62,556 bases of DNA from an uncultured Planctomycetaceae bacterium. Its GTDB lineage: Bacteria > Planctomycetota > Planctomycetia > Pirellulales > UBA1268. Of the stretch, positions 1 to 6,915 are shown piece after piece. The first letter of the stretch is position 1; each line of letters starts with the position of its first letter. Under the pieces are notes generated by a model, which ran no database searches, had not been told where the DNA came from, and saw only the letters and a list, made by a program, of their open reading frames with translations. The stretch lies in contig CAISJI010000185.1 of NCBI GenBank assembly GCA_903885565.1, forward strand, positions 1 through 62,556, in the 5' to 3' direction. The translations under genes were made by a program, and so were the position numbers.

Positions 1-148
1 CGTCGGCTGATTCGGCTGTGCCTGGCTCTCGGCCACAGAGGAGGACCTGCGACCCGGGAACCGATCCGGTCCAGGATTTGATGGCATTCCGTTGGATGAC
101 GCCCGTGTGGCCGGTAAAAGGTTTCGGGACGGTGAAGAAGGTGATCAT
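1..148 (-). CDS. Glycosyltransferase-like protein, 5' part only (cut by window edge)
   Basis: An open frame runs from an ATG at 148 to the left edge, giving 49 residues that begin MITFFTVPKPFTGHTGVIQR and continue with NAIKSW and a GREPGTAE segment. A short hydrophobic start, PKPF.GH, QRNAIKSW and a G.E.GTAE stretch is what I recall from planctomycete and cyanobacterial glycosyltransferase-like proteins, but I cannot name the family firmly. The start lies 43 bases after the stop of the upstream fucosyltransferase-like gene on the same strand, so the two are probably co-transcribed. The rest of the gene is outside the window. The protein-like composition and good start context make a real gene likely; the function is inference. 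Confidence 0.6.
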   Translation of the reverse strand, partial: MITFFTVPKPFTGHTGVIQRNAIKSWTGSVPGSQVLLCGREPGTAESAD

Positions 149-191
149 CGCAGACGAACCGTGGGCAACGCTATCGGTCGCCAAAAGAGAG

Positions 192-1136
192 TTAGTGGAT
201 GAGCCACGCGGTGCGGTCGAGGCCATGCACGCGATCGGGGGGCATGGCCATGCCGAGAAATGCACCCGGGTTGGCGGAGAAGGTTCCAACGAACTCCTCG
301 GCCTGTCGCAGAACTTCAATAGACGTGAGCAAGTTTAGCAGTTGTCGCCGCTTGTTTTCCTCGCTGTCTCCGAGGAACCTGCCGTGGTCGTATCCGGACT
401 CAGGTGGGGAACACAATGTCCGGAACGTGTATTCAGGGTGGCTGCGTACCAGATGAGTGAAGGCGTGGTGGTCGTCCGTAAGAACGAACACGTCTCGAAG
501 CGTTGAGACGGCCCGGAGCCGCGCCATGTATTCGTCCGGGTGGTGCACGGGACTCTGCCGTCGCTTGTCACCTCCCCGGATATGGAGCCCTGCATAGCGA
601 GGGGGCAACTGCAGTCGCGCGGCGAGATGCTCGACGGCAGATCGCGTCTCGTCGTTGAGCCGATACGTCAGGTGCACGATCGCGCGACAGGCGTCGCGGA
701 GCGTTCCATCGATGCCGAGGGCCGGGAGCGCGATGGGGGACGGGTCGAGTCGCTGCGCGCGTGCCTGCCTCCACACGTCCGCGGTCAGGAAGTCCACGGC
801 GGAAGCCATCTTGAAACGCCACCGGGCAAGGCGATACCCAGGCTGAAGCACGATAGAAAGACAGCTGCGCGGATGGCGGTAGTTGTAGACACGGTGCCGT
901 GTGTCGGGCGACTCGACGCAGAAACTCCGGAAAAACGTGGTCCATCCAGTGGGGCCGAGCAGCGGCGACTCCGCGGAAAACATCTCGAAGCGGATGCAAT
1001 GGCGAAGGCAATTGAGAATTGCGAGCACCATGTTGTTGTATTCGGAATAGAAGCCGGCATCGTGCCCGATGCGAAACACAAGCCGCCTGGTGCATGCGGC
1101 ATTGAGATGGCCGTAGGTGTCGTGCGCGTCAGCCAT
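192..1136 (-). CDS. Fucosyltransferase-like glycosyltransferase
   Basis: A 314-residue protein starting MADAHDTYGHLNAAC. The C-terminal half carries HIRGGDKR (around residue 190), FVLTDD and EFVGTFSANPG, in the order seen in alpha-1,6-fucosyltransferases of the NodZ/GT23 type, where the HxRxxDK-like segment binds GDP-fucose. The N-terminal half has the Asn-containing SEYNNMV segment of related proteins. The same frame is open further upstream, but that extension is antisense-like low-complexity sequence. The ATG at 1136 overlaps the stop of the preceding sulfotransferase-like gene by 8 bases (ATGGCTGA), which indicates translational coupling and fixes the start. Donor and acceptor are not known; fucose transfer onto a surface glycan is the likeliest role. 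Confidence 0.72.
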   Translation of the reverse strand: MADAHDTYGHLNAACTRRLVFRIGHDAGFYSEYNNMVLAILNCLRHCIRFEMFSAESPLLGPTGWTTFFRSFCVESPDTRHRVYNYRHPRSCLSIVLQPGYRLARWRFKMASAVDFLTADVWRQARAQRLDPSPIALPALGIDGTLRDACRAIVHLTYRLNDETRSAVEHLAARLQLPPRYAGLHIRGGDKRRQSPVHHPDEYMARLRAVSTLRDVFVLTDDHHAFTHLVRSHPEYTFRTLCSPPESGYDHGRFLGDSEENKRRQLLNLLTSIEVLRQAEEFVGTFSANPGAFLGMAMPPDRVHGLDRTAWLIH

Positions 1137-2079
1137 GGTTGTGAGTCGTGGTCGCACGGTCTTGGGCGACCCCCATCCAGTGATGTCGCATCCTGGCTCG
1201 TTCTTCAGCGGACCAGAACCACTTCGTGAAGGGGGCATCGACGAGGGCGTTGACATAGCCCGGGATGCCAGAGACGACACGGCGCACGCGGGCATGAAGA
1301 ACGTGCCTGTCGCCGAGTCGCTCACCGATCGAGTTGCCTTGAAGGACGGGGGCGATATCGGCGTTGAGAAACTCTGAGAGTTCGGTGTGCTTGCGGGCGT
1401 CGTCCACGTCCGACCGCAGCACGAGGGCAGAGGCTCGATCGCTGGCGAAGACCGCAGCGCCGCGTGTCGTGTCGAAGGGCGCAGTGTCGATCGCCAGTCC
1501 GGTTGCCGGCATGAACTCCCGCGATATCCAGCGTAGGACGCTGAGATGCGGGTAGCGGGTGAGGAAGAGCCGGGCAATTTCAGCATCAGGCATACTCTCG
1601 AGCCGGTCCCATTCGCCCGGCACCCAGAAACGGCGGCCCCAGTAAAGGAAAAAGGAGATGTTCACTGCGACAGGGTCGCGGATGGTCACCACGAATCGCG
1701 TCGGACGGAGGGACAGGCTCGTCCGCACCGCCCACGCCGGCGCGGCTCCGAACGCAAGCACGCCGTCGGCGGCAACGGGCCAGGACTCGGGCCTCCAGCG
1801 AACGTGGTGCCGACTGACGGCATGCACGTGGAGGGAGTCAAACCGCGATCCGCCGACCAGAGAACGCCAGATCGACGTGCTACCGGTTCGCGGGTGAGCG
1901 AAGACGAAGACCAGTTCCCGGCCGGTGACGAGGCACCTTGGCAGCAAGGCGTGTCGGCGCAGGGTATCCCGGCCATAATGAAGGAGGTCGCGGGCGGTTT
2001 TGGTCCAACCGCGCGGCGCGTCCACGCGGGGATCGGTAGGAATGGCCGCGAACGATGGTGGCAAGGGAGTGGAGTGCAT
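1129..2079 (-). CDS. Sulfotransferase-like / capsular polysaccharide synthesis family protein
   Basis: A 316-residue protein. Near residue 58 it has VFVFAHPRTGSTSIWRSL, a 5'-phosphosulfate-binding-type loop (hPRTGSTs), and later FVVTIRDPVAVNISFF, which resembles the 3'-phosphate motif (R-D-P) of PAPS-dependent sulfotransferases. The same pair occurs in the putative capsular polysaccharide synthesis family. The gene is first in a minus-strand run with the fucosyltransferase-like gene (8-base overlap) and the partial GT at the left edge, so it probably modifies the same glycan. The ATG at 2079 is the longest sensible start. The stretch from about 2080 to 2317 upstream shows no gene that I can support. 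Sulfation activity is inferred from two motifs only. Confidence 0.62.
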   Translation of the reverse strand: MHSTPLPPSFAAIPTDPRVDAPRGWTKTARDLLHYGRDTLRRHALLPRCLVTGRELVFVFAHPRTGSTSIWRSLVGGSRFDSLHVHAVSRHHVRWRPESWPVAADGVLAFGAAPAWAVRTSLSLRPTRFVVTIRDPVAVNISFFLYWGRRFWVPGEWDRLESMPDAEIARLFLTRYPHLSVLRWISREFMPATGLAIDTAPFDTTRGAAVFASDRASALVLRSDVDDARKHTELSEFLNADIAPVLQGNSIGERLGDRHVLHARVRRVVSGIPGYVNALVDAPFTKWFWSAEERARMRHHWMGVAQDRATTTHNHG

Positions 2080-2364
2080 GAGTGACCGAGATCATACCAC
2101 CCCCATCTTGCTCTCCCAAAAGGCGGGCATTGACCTCGTCGGCGGCTTTCCAGAGCGACCGGCCGCGCTGCCCCATTCAATCGACGGCCACGAGTTCCAT
2201 CGTCGGGAGATAGGGCCGAGGTACCTTTCAACTACAGGTCGACACGTTGGTTCCGTTGGTCACCTATGTTCCTAAAACCTCATACCGCCTGGTACATGAA
2301 ATCCAACCCGGTCAGGAGCCATGGATGGCCCGGCGGGCGTGATGGAGCGGGCAGGATGCCGCGC

Positions 2365-2420
2365 AAAAAAAACAGCCGGCAGGGGCCATGGATGGGGCGC
2401 ACCGCAGGGCTGCCCGGCTG
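2365..2420 (-). terminator. Third terminator-like hairpin of the array
   Basis: On the minus strand CAGCCGGGCAG pairs with CTGCCGGCTG (one bulged G), followed directly by eight T. The loop is longer (about 27 bases) and again contains CCATCCATGG. A competing stem, GCGCACCG with CGGTGCGC, overlaps this unit at about 2398-2437. Confidence 0.55.
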
Positions 2421-2437
2421 GAGGCCGGGCGGTGCGC

Positions 2438-2476
2438 AAAAAACAGCCGACAGGAGCTATGGATGGTCCTGCCGGC
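2438..2476 (-). terminator. Second terminator-like hairpin of the array
   Basis: On the minus strand GCCGGCAGGA pairs with TCCTGTCGGC (one G-T pair) around the loop CCATCCATAGC, followed by TG and six T. It repeats the design of the first unit with a different stem sequence, so the stem has co-varied while loop and tail stayed constant. Confidence 0.7.
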
Positions 2477-2500
2477 GTGACGGCGGCAGGATGCCGCCCT

Positions 2501-2539
2501 AAAAAACAGCCCGCCGGGGCCATGGATGGCCCGGCGGGC
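2501..2539 (-). terminator. Intrinsic terminator of the initiator tRNA (unit 1)
   Basis: On the minus strand a perfect 10-bp stem, GCCCGCCGGG with CCCGGCGGGC, encloses an 11-base loop and is followed by TG and six T. It begins 6 bases after the tRNA 3' end, the position of a tRNA terminator. Confidence 0.85.
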
Positions 2540-2545
2540 GTAAAG

Positions 2546-2619
<74 letters not shown>

Positions 2620-2917
2620 ACGTTTTTGGGTGAGACGAACCGTGGTCGCTGCCAAACCTCCCGCTTGCACAGGAAACTTGCCAGCCCTTCGCGGCCCGTC
2701 TGGACCTGATCATACCGTGGCCGACGCTGAAAAAGAAGGGCGCTGGGGAAAGATCGCGATTTTGCCATTGCACACCGATCGCCAAAGCGGGAATAACGCT
2801 CTCTGCCTGTGCGGCGAATGCGGCTGGCGCGGGCGGGCGATTGTGGCCTCCGTGAACACCAGCCGCCGCCCGGATGGCTCGACAGAGCGGACGAGCCATC
2901 TGGTGAGAACTCCTCCC

Positions 2918-4510
2918 ATGAACCCCGACGCCAAGCCCCCGACGCCTCCTTTGCCAAGGTCTGGCGCTGTCGCCCTGGCCGCTCCCCGGCTGGTGGGGAG
3001 AGAAGATCCGCGGTCCCGATCTGGCACGCCAGACGAGGAGGAGGGGGTGATCTCGTGGGCCACGGTGATGGCCTCGCTGCGGAGTTGGTGGGCAGGAGTG
3101 GTTGAAAGGAGCCCTGCCTGGTCGGTGAGCCTCGCGGTGCATGCTGTGATCCTGCTGGTGATGACCGGCTGGATTCTCCGCCATGAGACGCCCCTGCGGC
3201 TGCATCTGGATATGGTGTTTGGCACAGGACCGACCGATGGAGGAGGGGATGAAGGGGGAGGTGCGCCAGCCATCGTGGTGGCAGAGCCGGAACCAACTCC
3301 CCCGCAGCCTGACGCGGCGGCCGTCGATCCTGAGCCCATGGCGCTTCCGCTGCCCCCCGATCCCACCGGAACTCTCTCCGCGACCGATGCTCCCGCAGCC
3401 CAGCCGGCCGTTCCCATCCCCGATATGACAGCCGGCCTGCTCGCCGGCCGGGGGGCGGGGATGAAGGAGGGATTGCTGAGAGGATTTGGCGGTACGGAAG
3501 AGACTGAGGCGGCCGTGGCGCTGGCGCTTGAATGGCTGGTGCGGCAGCAGGGAAAGAAGGATGGGCTGTGGAGCCTGACCGGCCCCTACAACGATGGCGG
3601 TTCACAGGAGAATCAGTTGGCCGCCAGCGCGATGGCGCTCTTGAGCTTGCAGGGGGCGGGCAACACCACCTCCAGCGGTCCCTACAAGGGGGTCGTGTCA
3701 AAAGGCTGGCGGTCGCTGCTGGCCAAACAACTGCCTGAGGGGAATTTTGATGTGGGGCCGCTGCCGATGCTCCATTCGCTCTACTCCCACGCTCAGGCCA
3801 CAATTGCCCTCTGCGAACTCCGGGCCATGACGGGCGATCCAGCGTTCGAAGAACCAGCCCGGCGGGCTGTGCGGTATGCCCTGGCAGCGCAGGGCCCCAA
3901 CGGGGGCTGGAAATATGAGCCGGGCAAGAATGGCGATATGTCGGTGACCGGATGGTATGTGATGGCACTCAAAAGCGCGCAGATGGCGGGGGTCGATGTG
4001 CCGCAGGAGACGCTCGAGCGGGTGAGCGCATTTCTCGATTCAATGGCGGTTGAAAACGGCTCCCGCTACGGCTACTTCCGGTTCAGCCCGGCAAAACCGG
4101 CCGGCTCGGTGACGGCAGCGGTGACTGCCGAGGGGCTCCTCTGCCGGCTGCACCTTGGCTGGGGCAGGGAAGATCCGCGCCTGGTGGCAGGGCTGGAATG
4201 GCTGCTGGCCGAGCACCCGCTCGACTACGAGAACAACAAAGATGTCTACGCGTGGTATTACATCACGCAGGTCATGCATCAGGCTCAGGGCAGCCAGTGG
4301 AAGCGCTGGAACGAGCAGCTCCGGGACACGCTGCCGAAAAATCAGGTGCTCAAAGGGCGCGAGCGCGGCAGCTGGGATCCGTCGCTCGACCGTTGGGGGC
4401 CCTTCGGCGGCCGGTTGTTTGTCACCTGCATGTCCGCCTGTTCGCTGGAAGTCTACTACCGCTACCTGCCGCTCTATGGCGCTGTGCCGTCAGCCGAGCG
4501 CGAGCGCTAA
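2918..4510 (+). CDS. Membrane-anchored prenyltransferase/squalene-oxidase repeat protein
   Basis: A 530-residue protein starting MNPDAKPPTPPL. One hydrophobic segment (VSLAVHAVILLVMTGWIL, about residue 70-87) is followed by a long Pro/Ala/Glu-rich linker with a run of Gly, then an alpha-helical toroid-type region with repeats such as ALEWLVRQQ..GLWSL, AVRYALAAQGPNGGWKY and SVTGWYVMALKSA. The QxxxGxW-type signature is that of prenyltransferase and squalene-oxidase repeats. Planctomycetes have many such single-pass proteins of unknown role; I see no cyclase DxDD motif, so hopene synthesis is not claimed. The frame is open upstream to 2630, but that part looks non-coding, and GGTGAG precedes the chosen ATG. 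The 2620-2917 stretch holds no other supported gene. Confidence 0.78.
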   Translation: MNPDAKPPTPPLPRSGAVALAAPRLVGREDPRSRSGTPDEEEGVISWATVMASLRSWWAGVVERSPAWSVSLAVHAVILLVMTGWILRHETPLRLHLDMVFGTGPTDGGGDEGGGAPAIVVAEPEPTPPQPDAAAVDPEPMALPLPPDPTGTLSATDAPAAQPAVPIPDMTAGLLAGRGAGMKEGLLRGFGGTEETEAAVALALEWLVRQQGKKDGLWSLTGPYNDGGSQENQLAASAMALLSLQGAGNTTSSGPYKGVVSKGWRSLLAKQLPEGNFDVGPLPMLHSLYSHAQATIALCELRAMTGDPAFEEPARRAVRYALAAQGPNGGWKYEPGKNGDMSVTGWYVMALKSAQMAGVDVPQETLERVSAFLDSMAVENGSRYGYFRFSPAKPAGSVTAAVTAEGLLCRLHLGWGREDPRLVAGLEWLLAEHPLDYENNKDVYAWYYITQVMHQAQGSQWKRWNEQLRDTLPKNQVLKGRERGSWDPSLDRWGPFGGRLFVTCMSACSLEVYYRYLPLYGAVPSAERER

Positions 4511-4550
4511 CAGCCTGTGGATGAAGTTCAGCATCGCTGGATGCGCTGCC
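4511..4550 (+). repeat. REP-like dispersed repeat, copy A
   Basis: CAGCCTGTGGATGAAGTTCA followed by GCATCGCTGGATGCGCTGCC begins at the first base after the stop codon of the prenyltransferase-repeat gene. It matches copies at 16007-16044 (plus) and 52091-52130 (minus). The second half can fold as CATCGC-NGGNT-GCGMTG. Confidence 0.7.
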
Positions 4551-4687
4551 CCTCGGCCGTGAGAACGCCAGCTGGCCCGGGACGCATCGGCAACGATTCC
4601 CGTGCAGCAATGGAAGAGGCATCTCCTTCGTGCTCGCGGTAGTATGATGCGACGTGTGCGCCGTTGTCCTTTCTGCTGAGTGTGTCG

Positions 4688-5701
4688 ATGTCTGTCAGTT
4701 CCACATTGCCGGTGACGATCGTCATCGTCAATTTCAACGGCGGCGACCATCTGCTGCGCTGCTTGGATCATCTGGCCGAGCAGACGATACCCCCTGAGCG
4801 GATCGTGCTCGTTGACAACGGCAGCACAGATCGATCTTTTCCTGACGCCTGCGAACTGGTGGCCCGAGATGCTCGGCTGACAGGCTTGGTGGAACTGATC
4901 GAGTCGACTGGCAACCTCGGGTTTGCGGCAGCGAATAACCGGGCGGTGGAAGGCTGCAGGACAGAGTTTGTCGCCCTGCTCAACCCCGATGCCTTTCCCG
5001 ATCGGGGCTGGCTCGCGGCTCTGGTAGCGGCCGCCCGACAGTATCCCGAGGCGGCGGCCTTCGGATCTCGGCAACGGCTCTTTGGCCAGCCGGACCTGCT
5101 CGATGGCGTGGGGGATGTCTATCACATGAGCGGCGTCGCTTGGCGGGATGGCCACGGCAAGCCTCGCGGCGACCGCTACGAGCCCAATGGTGAGATCTTC
5201 TCCGCCTGTGCTGCTGCGGCACTCTTTCGCCGAAAAGCGTTTCTGGAAGTAGGGGGCTTCGACGAGGATTTCTTCTGTTACTTCGAAGATGTCGATCTTG
5301 GTTTCCGCCTGCGGTTGGCAGGGTATTCCGCCCGGGCTGTGGAGGCGGCCGGAGTGGCGCACGTTGGATCGGCGTCCACCGGAGGGGAGCTGAGTCGGTT
5401 TGCCGTCTATCATGGCCAGCGCAATCTGCTCTGGTGCTTTGTCAAGAACATGCCCTTTCCTCTGGTTGTGCCGCTCCTCCCTGGCCAGATCGCCCTGATG
5501 TTCTACGAGTTGGCTGTGTTCACCCGGCTGGGACTCGGGCGGGAGATTGTGGCCGCCAAATGGCACGCGCTGCTGGGGCTTCCGGGGGCGCTGCGAAAGC
5601 GACGGCAGGTGCAGGCGGGGCGGCGGGCCACGTGCCGCGACATCTGGCGCGTTCTTGACCACCGCTGCTGGCGGACCCCACTCCCGCGGAAACGCAGGTG
5701 A
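4688..5701 (+). CDS. Glycosyltransferase family 2 (rhamnosyltransferase-like)
   Basis: A 337-residue GT-A protein. The N-terminus TIVIVNFNGGDHLLRCLDHL and LVDNGSTDRS give the nucleotide-binding strand and first Asp region, GNLGFAAANNRA is typical of rhamnosyl/galactofuranosyltransferase-like GT2 proteins, LLNPDAFP is the DxD-equivalent, and GGFDEDFFCYFEDVDLGFRL is the ED-type acceptor motif. A C-terminal hydrophobic stretch (VVPLLPGQIALMFYELAVF) suggests membrane association. A TTG start at 4664 in the same frame is possible; ATG 4688 fits the family start better. The gene converges on the next GT2 gene with a 36-base gap. It likely adds a sugar to a lipid-linked surface glycan. Confidence 0.85.
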   Translation: MSVSSTLPVTIVIVNFNGGDHLLRCLDHLAEQTIPPERIVLVDNGSTDRSFPDACELVARDARLTGLVELIESTGNLGFAAANNRAVEGCRTEFVALLNPDAFPDRGWLAALVAAARQYPEAAAFGSRQRLFGQPDLLDGVGDVYHMSGVAWRDGHGKPRGDRYEPNGEIFSACAAAALFRRKAFLEVGGFDEDFFCYFEDVDLGFRLRLAGYSARAVEAAGVAHVGSASTGGELSRFAVYHGQRNLLWCFVKNMPFPLVVPLLPGQIALMFYELAVFTRLGLGREIVAAKWHALLGLPGALRKRRQVQAGRRATCRDIWRVLDHRCWRTPLPRKRR

Positions 5702-5737
5702 GCGTGGCCGGGAGTGGCCCAACTCGTCTTGGTCCAT

Positions 5738-6757
5738 TCAATGGCGTCGGCGAGATGCCAGAACACGCCTGCGGAAAGCAGCGGCCCAGACCAGATTCCC
5801 CACAAAGCAGACTGGCAGGAGCAGGAGAAAGCTTTTCAGATAAGGTCTGCGGCAGCGCAGCACGCGGACGAAGATCATGGGGAGAATGATGAAGGGAGCG
5901 AGAAACGCCAAGGCGGGGAACCAGAGAAACGGCAACGATCGCGGTTGCCGCAGCTTCATCTGGTAGGCGGCAGAAGCGCTCCCCATCTTCATATTGTAGC
6001 GGAGGAACTCGCGCTTCCCCACGCGGTTTGTGTGCAATACCTCCACGCTGGGATCGTAGATCAGGTCAACGCCTTGTTGGCACACCAAGTGCGATACGAG
6101 CACGTCCTCACCCAACGTCTGATCCGGAAATGACACGGCCCGCAGGACGTCTGCCCGGTAGGCGCAATTGCAGCCGAGCAGGAAATCAGGATTTCGTTGC
6201 GGCGGGGAGTTATTGGGAAGGTGACGAAAGAACTCGAGAAAATAGATGGCGCTGCCGGTGCGGGCGGCGGGGTTGAGCATCCCCAGCGATCCGCCGACGC
6301 CCCCCACGGTAGGATCGGCGAAGTGCCTCTCCAGGCCGCTAATCCAGTCGGCCGGCACTTGGCAATCCTGATCGACAAAGAACAGGAGTTTTCCTCTGGC
6401 CCTCTCCATGCCTGCGTTGCGTGCGCCGCCTGCCGAGAGCCGGGTGGGCGAGAGAATGAGCGTCACCTGCGGAAACTGCTCACGCACGATCGCGCCGCAG
6501 CCGTCGCCGGAACTGTCGACCAGAATAATCTCACTGCGGCGGCCTTGCGTGGCGAGCACCACCGACGCCAAGCATCCAGCGATCGTCCCGGCGCCGTAAT
6601 AGGCCGGGATGATGACGGAGATGTCAGGTGGCCCATCTGTGGAGCCGACAGGGGGCACGGCCGGGACGAAGGTCTCAGCGCCGGCCGGTGGTTCTTCAAA
6701 GTGGTTCAAGCCAGTCAATTCCGAAGTCGTTGCAGAGAGACTTCCGCGGCAGGGCAA
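5738..6757 (-). CDS. Glycosyltransferase family 2 with C-terminal membrane segment
   Basis: A 339-residue protein. PPDISVIIPAYYGAGTIAGC begins the GT2 domain at about residue 45, LVDSSGDGCG and FVDQDCQVPADWI supply the Asp motifs, GGSLG and GCNCAYRADVLRAV the acceptor side, and TLGEDVLVSHLV the late ED-like motif. Near the C-terminus a hydrophobic block (FPALAFLAPFIILPMIFVRV, then FLLLLPVCFVGNLVWAAAF) suggests one or two membrane helices. The start at 6757 is a TTG and the first 40 residues are low complexity, so the true start may lie further in. It probably acts in the same glycan pathway as its neighbours. Confidence 0.82.
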   Translation of the reverse strand: MPCRGSLSATTSELTGLNHFEEPPAGAETFVPAVPPVGSTDGPPDISVIIPAYYGAGTIAGCLASVVLATQGRRSEIILVDSSGDGCGAIVREQFPQVTLILSPTRLSAGGARNAGMERARGKLLFFVDQDCQVPADWISGLERHFADPTVGGVGGSLGMLNPAARTGSAIYFLEFFRHLPNNSPPQRNPDFLLGCNCAYRADVLRAVSFPDQTLGEDVLVSHLVCQQGVDLIYDPSVEVLHTNRVGKREFLRYNMKMGSASAAYQMKLRQPRSLPFLWFPALAFLAPFIILPMIFVRVLRCRRPYLKSFLLLLPVCFVGNLVWAAAFRRRVLASRRRH

Positions 6758-6915
6758 GTCTTCTCTTTGGAGGTTTGGGCGGAACCCGAATGGGCAAATC
6801 TACCAGAAGGCTTCAGGTCGGACGCTGACCCGAAGCTGTCGCGAAAGTCAGCAAACGGCCTCCAAGGCCGCGGGCGAGGATGTTGGAGGCGTGTGAGTGG
6901 CTGGTTTCAGGCTGG

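Larger units (their letters stand above)
2318..2541 (-). repeat. Tandem array of terminator-like hairpins after the initiator tRNA
   Basis: Three and a half imperfect units of about 60-70 bases, each carrying GCCATGGATGG (or a one-base variant) and an A-run followed by CAGCC on the plus strand. The outermost units share 23 identical bases (2318-2340 and 2519-2541). Read on the minus strand, the tRNA strand, each complete unit is a GC-rich stem with the loop CCATCCATGGC followed by TGTTTTTT. The array fills the intergenic space between the tRNA and the sulfotransferase gene and holds no credible ORF. Confidence 0.8.

Noticed and set aside
2080-2317. A small gene upstream of the sulfotransferase-like gene
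   Set aside because: Short frames here have no start context or protein-like pattern; I see nothing to support.
2318-2541. CRISPR array or phage attachment site at the tRNA
   Set aside because: Units are imperfect, hairpin-forming and not separated by unique spacers. The 23-base repeat does not overlap the tRNA sequence and no integrase is present.
4490-5737. A 415-codon minus-strand frame opposite the GT2 gene
   Set aside because: No domain, and it includes REP copy A in translation; the plus-strand GT2 is clear.
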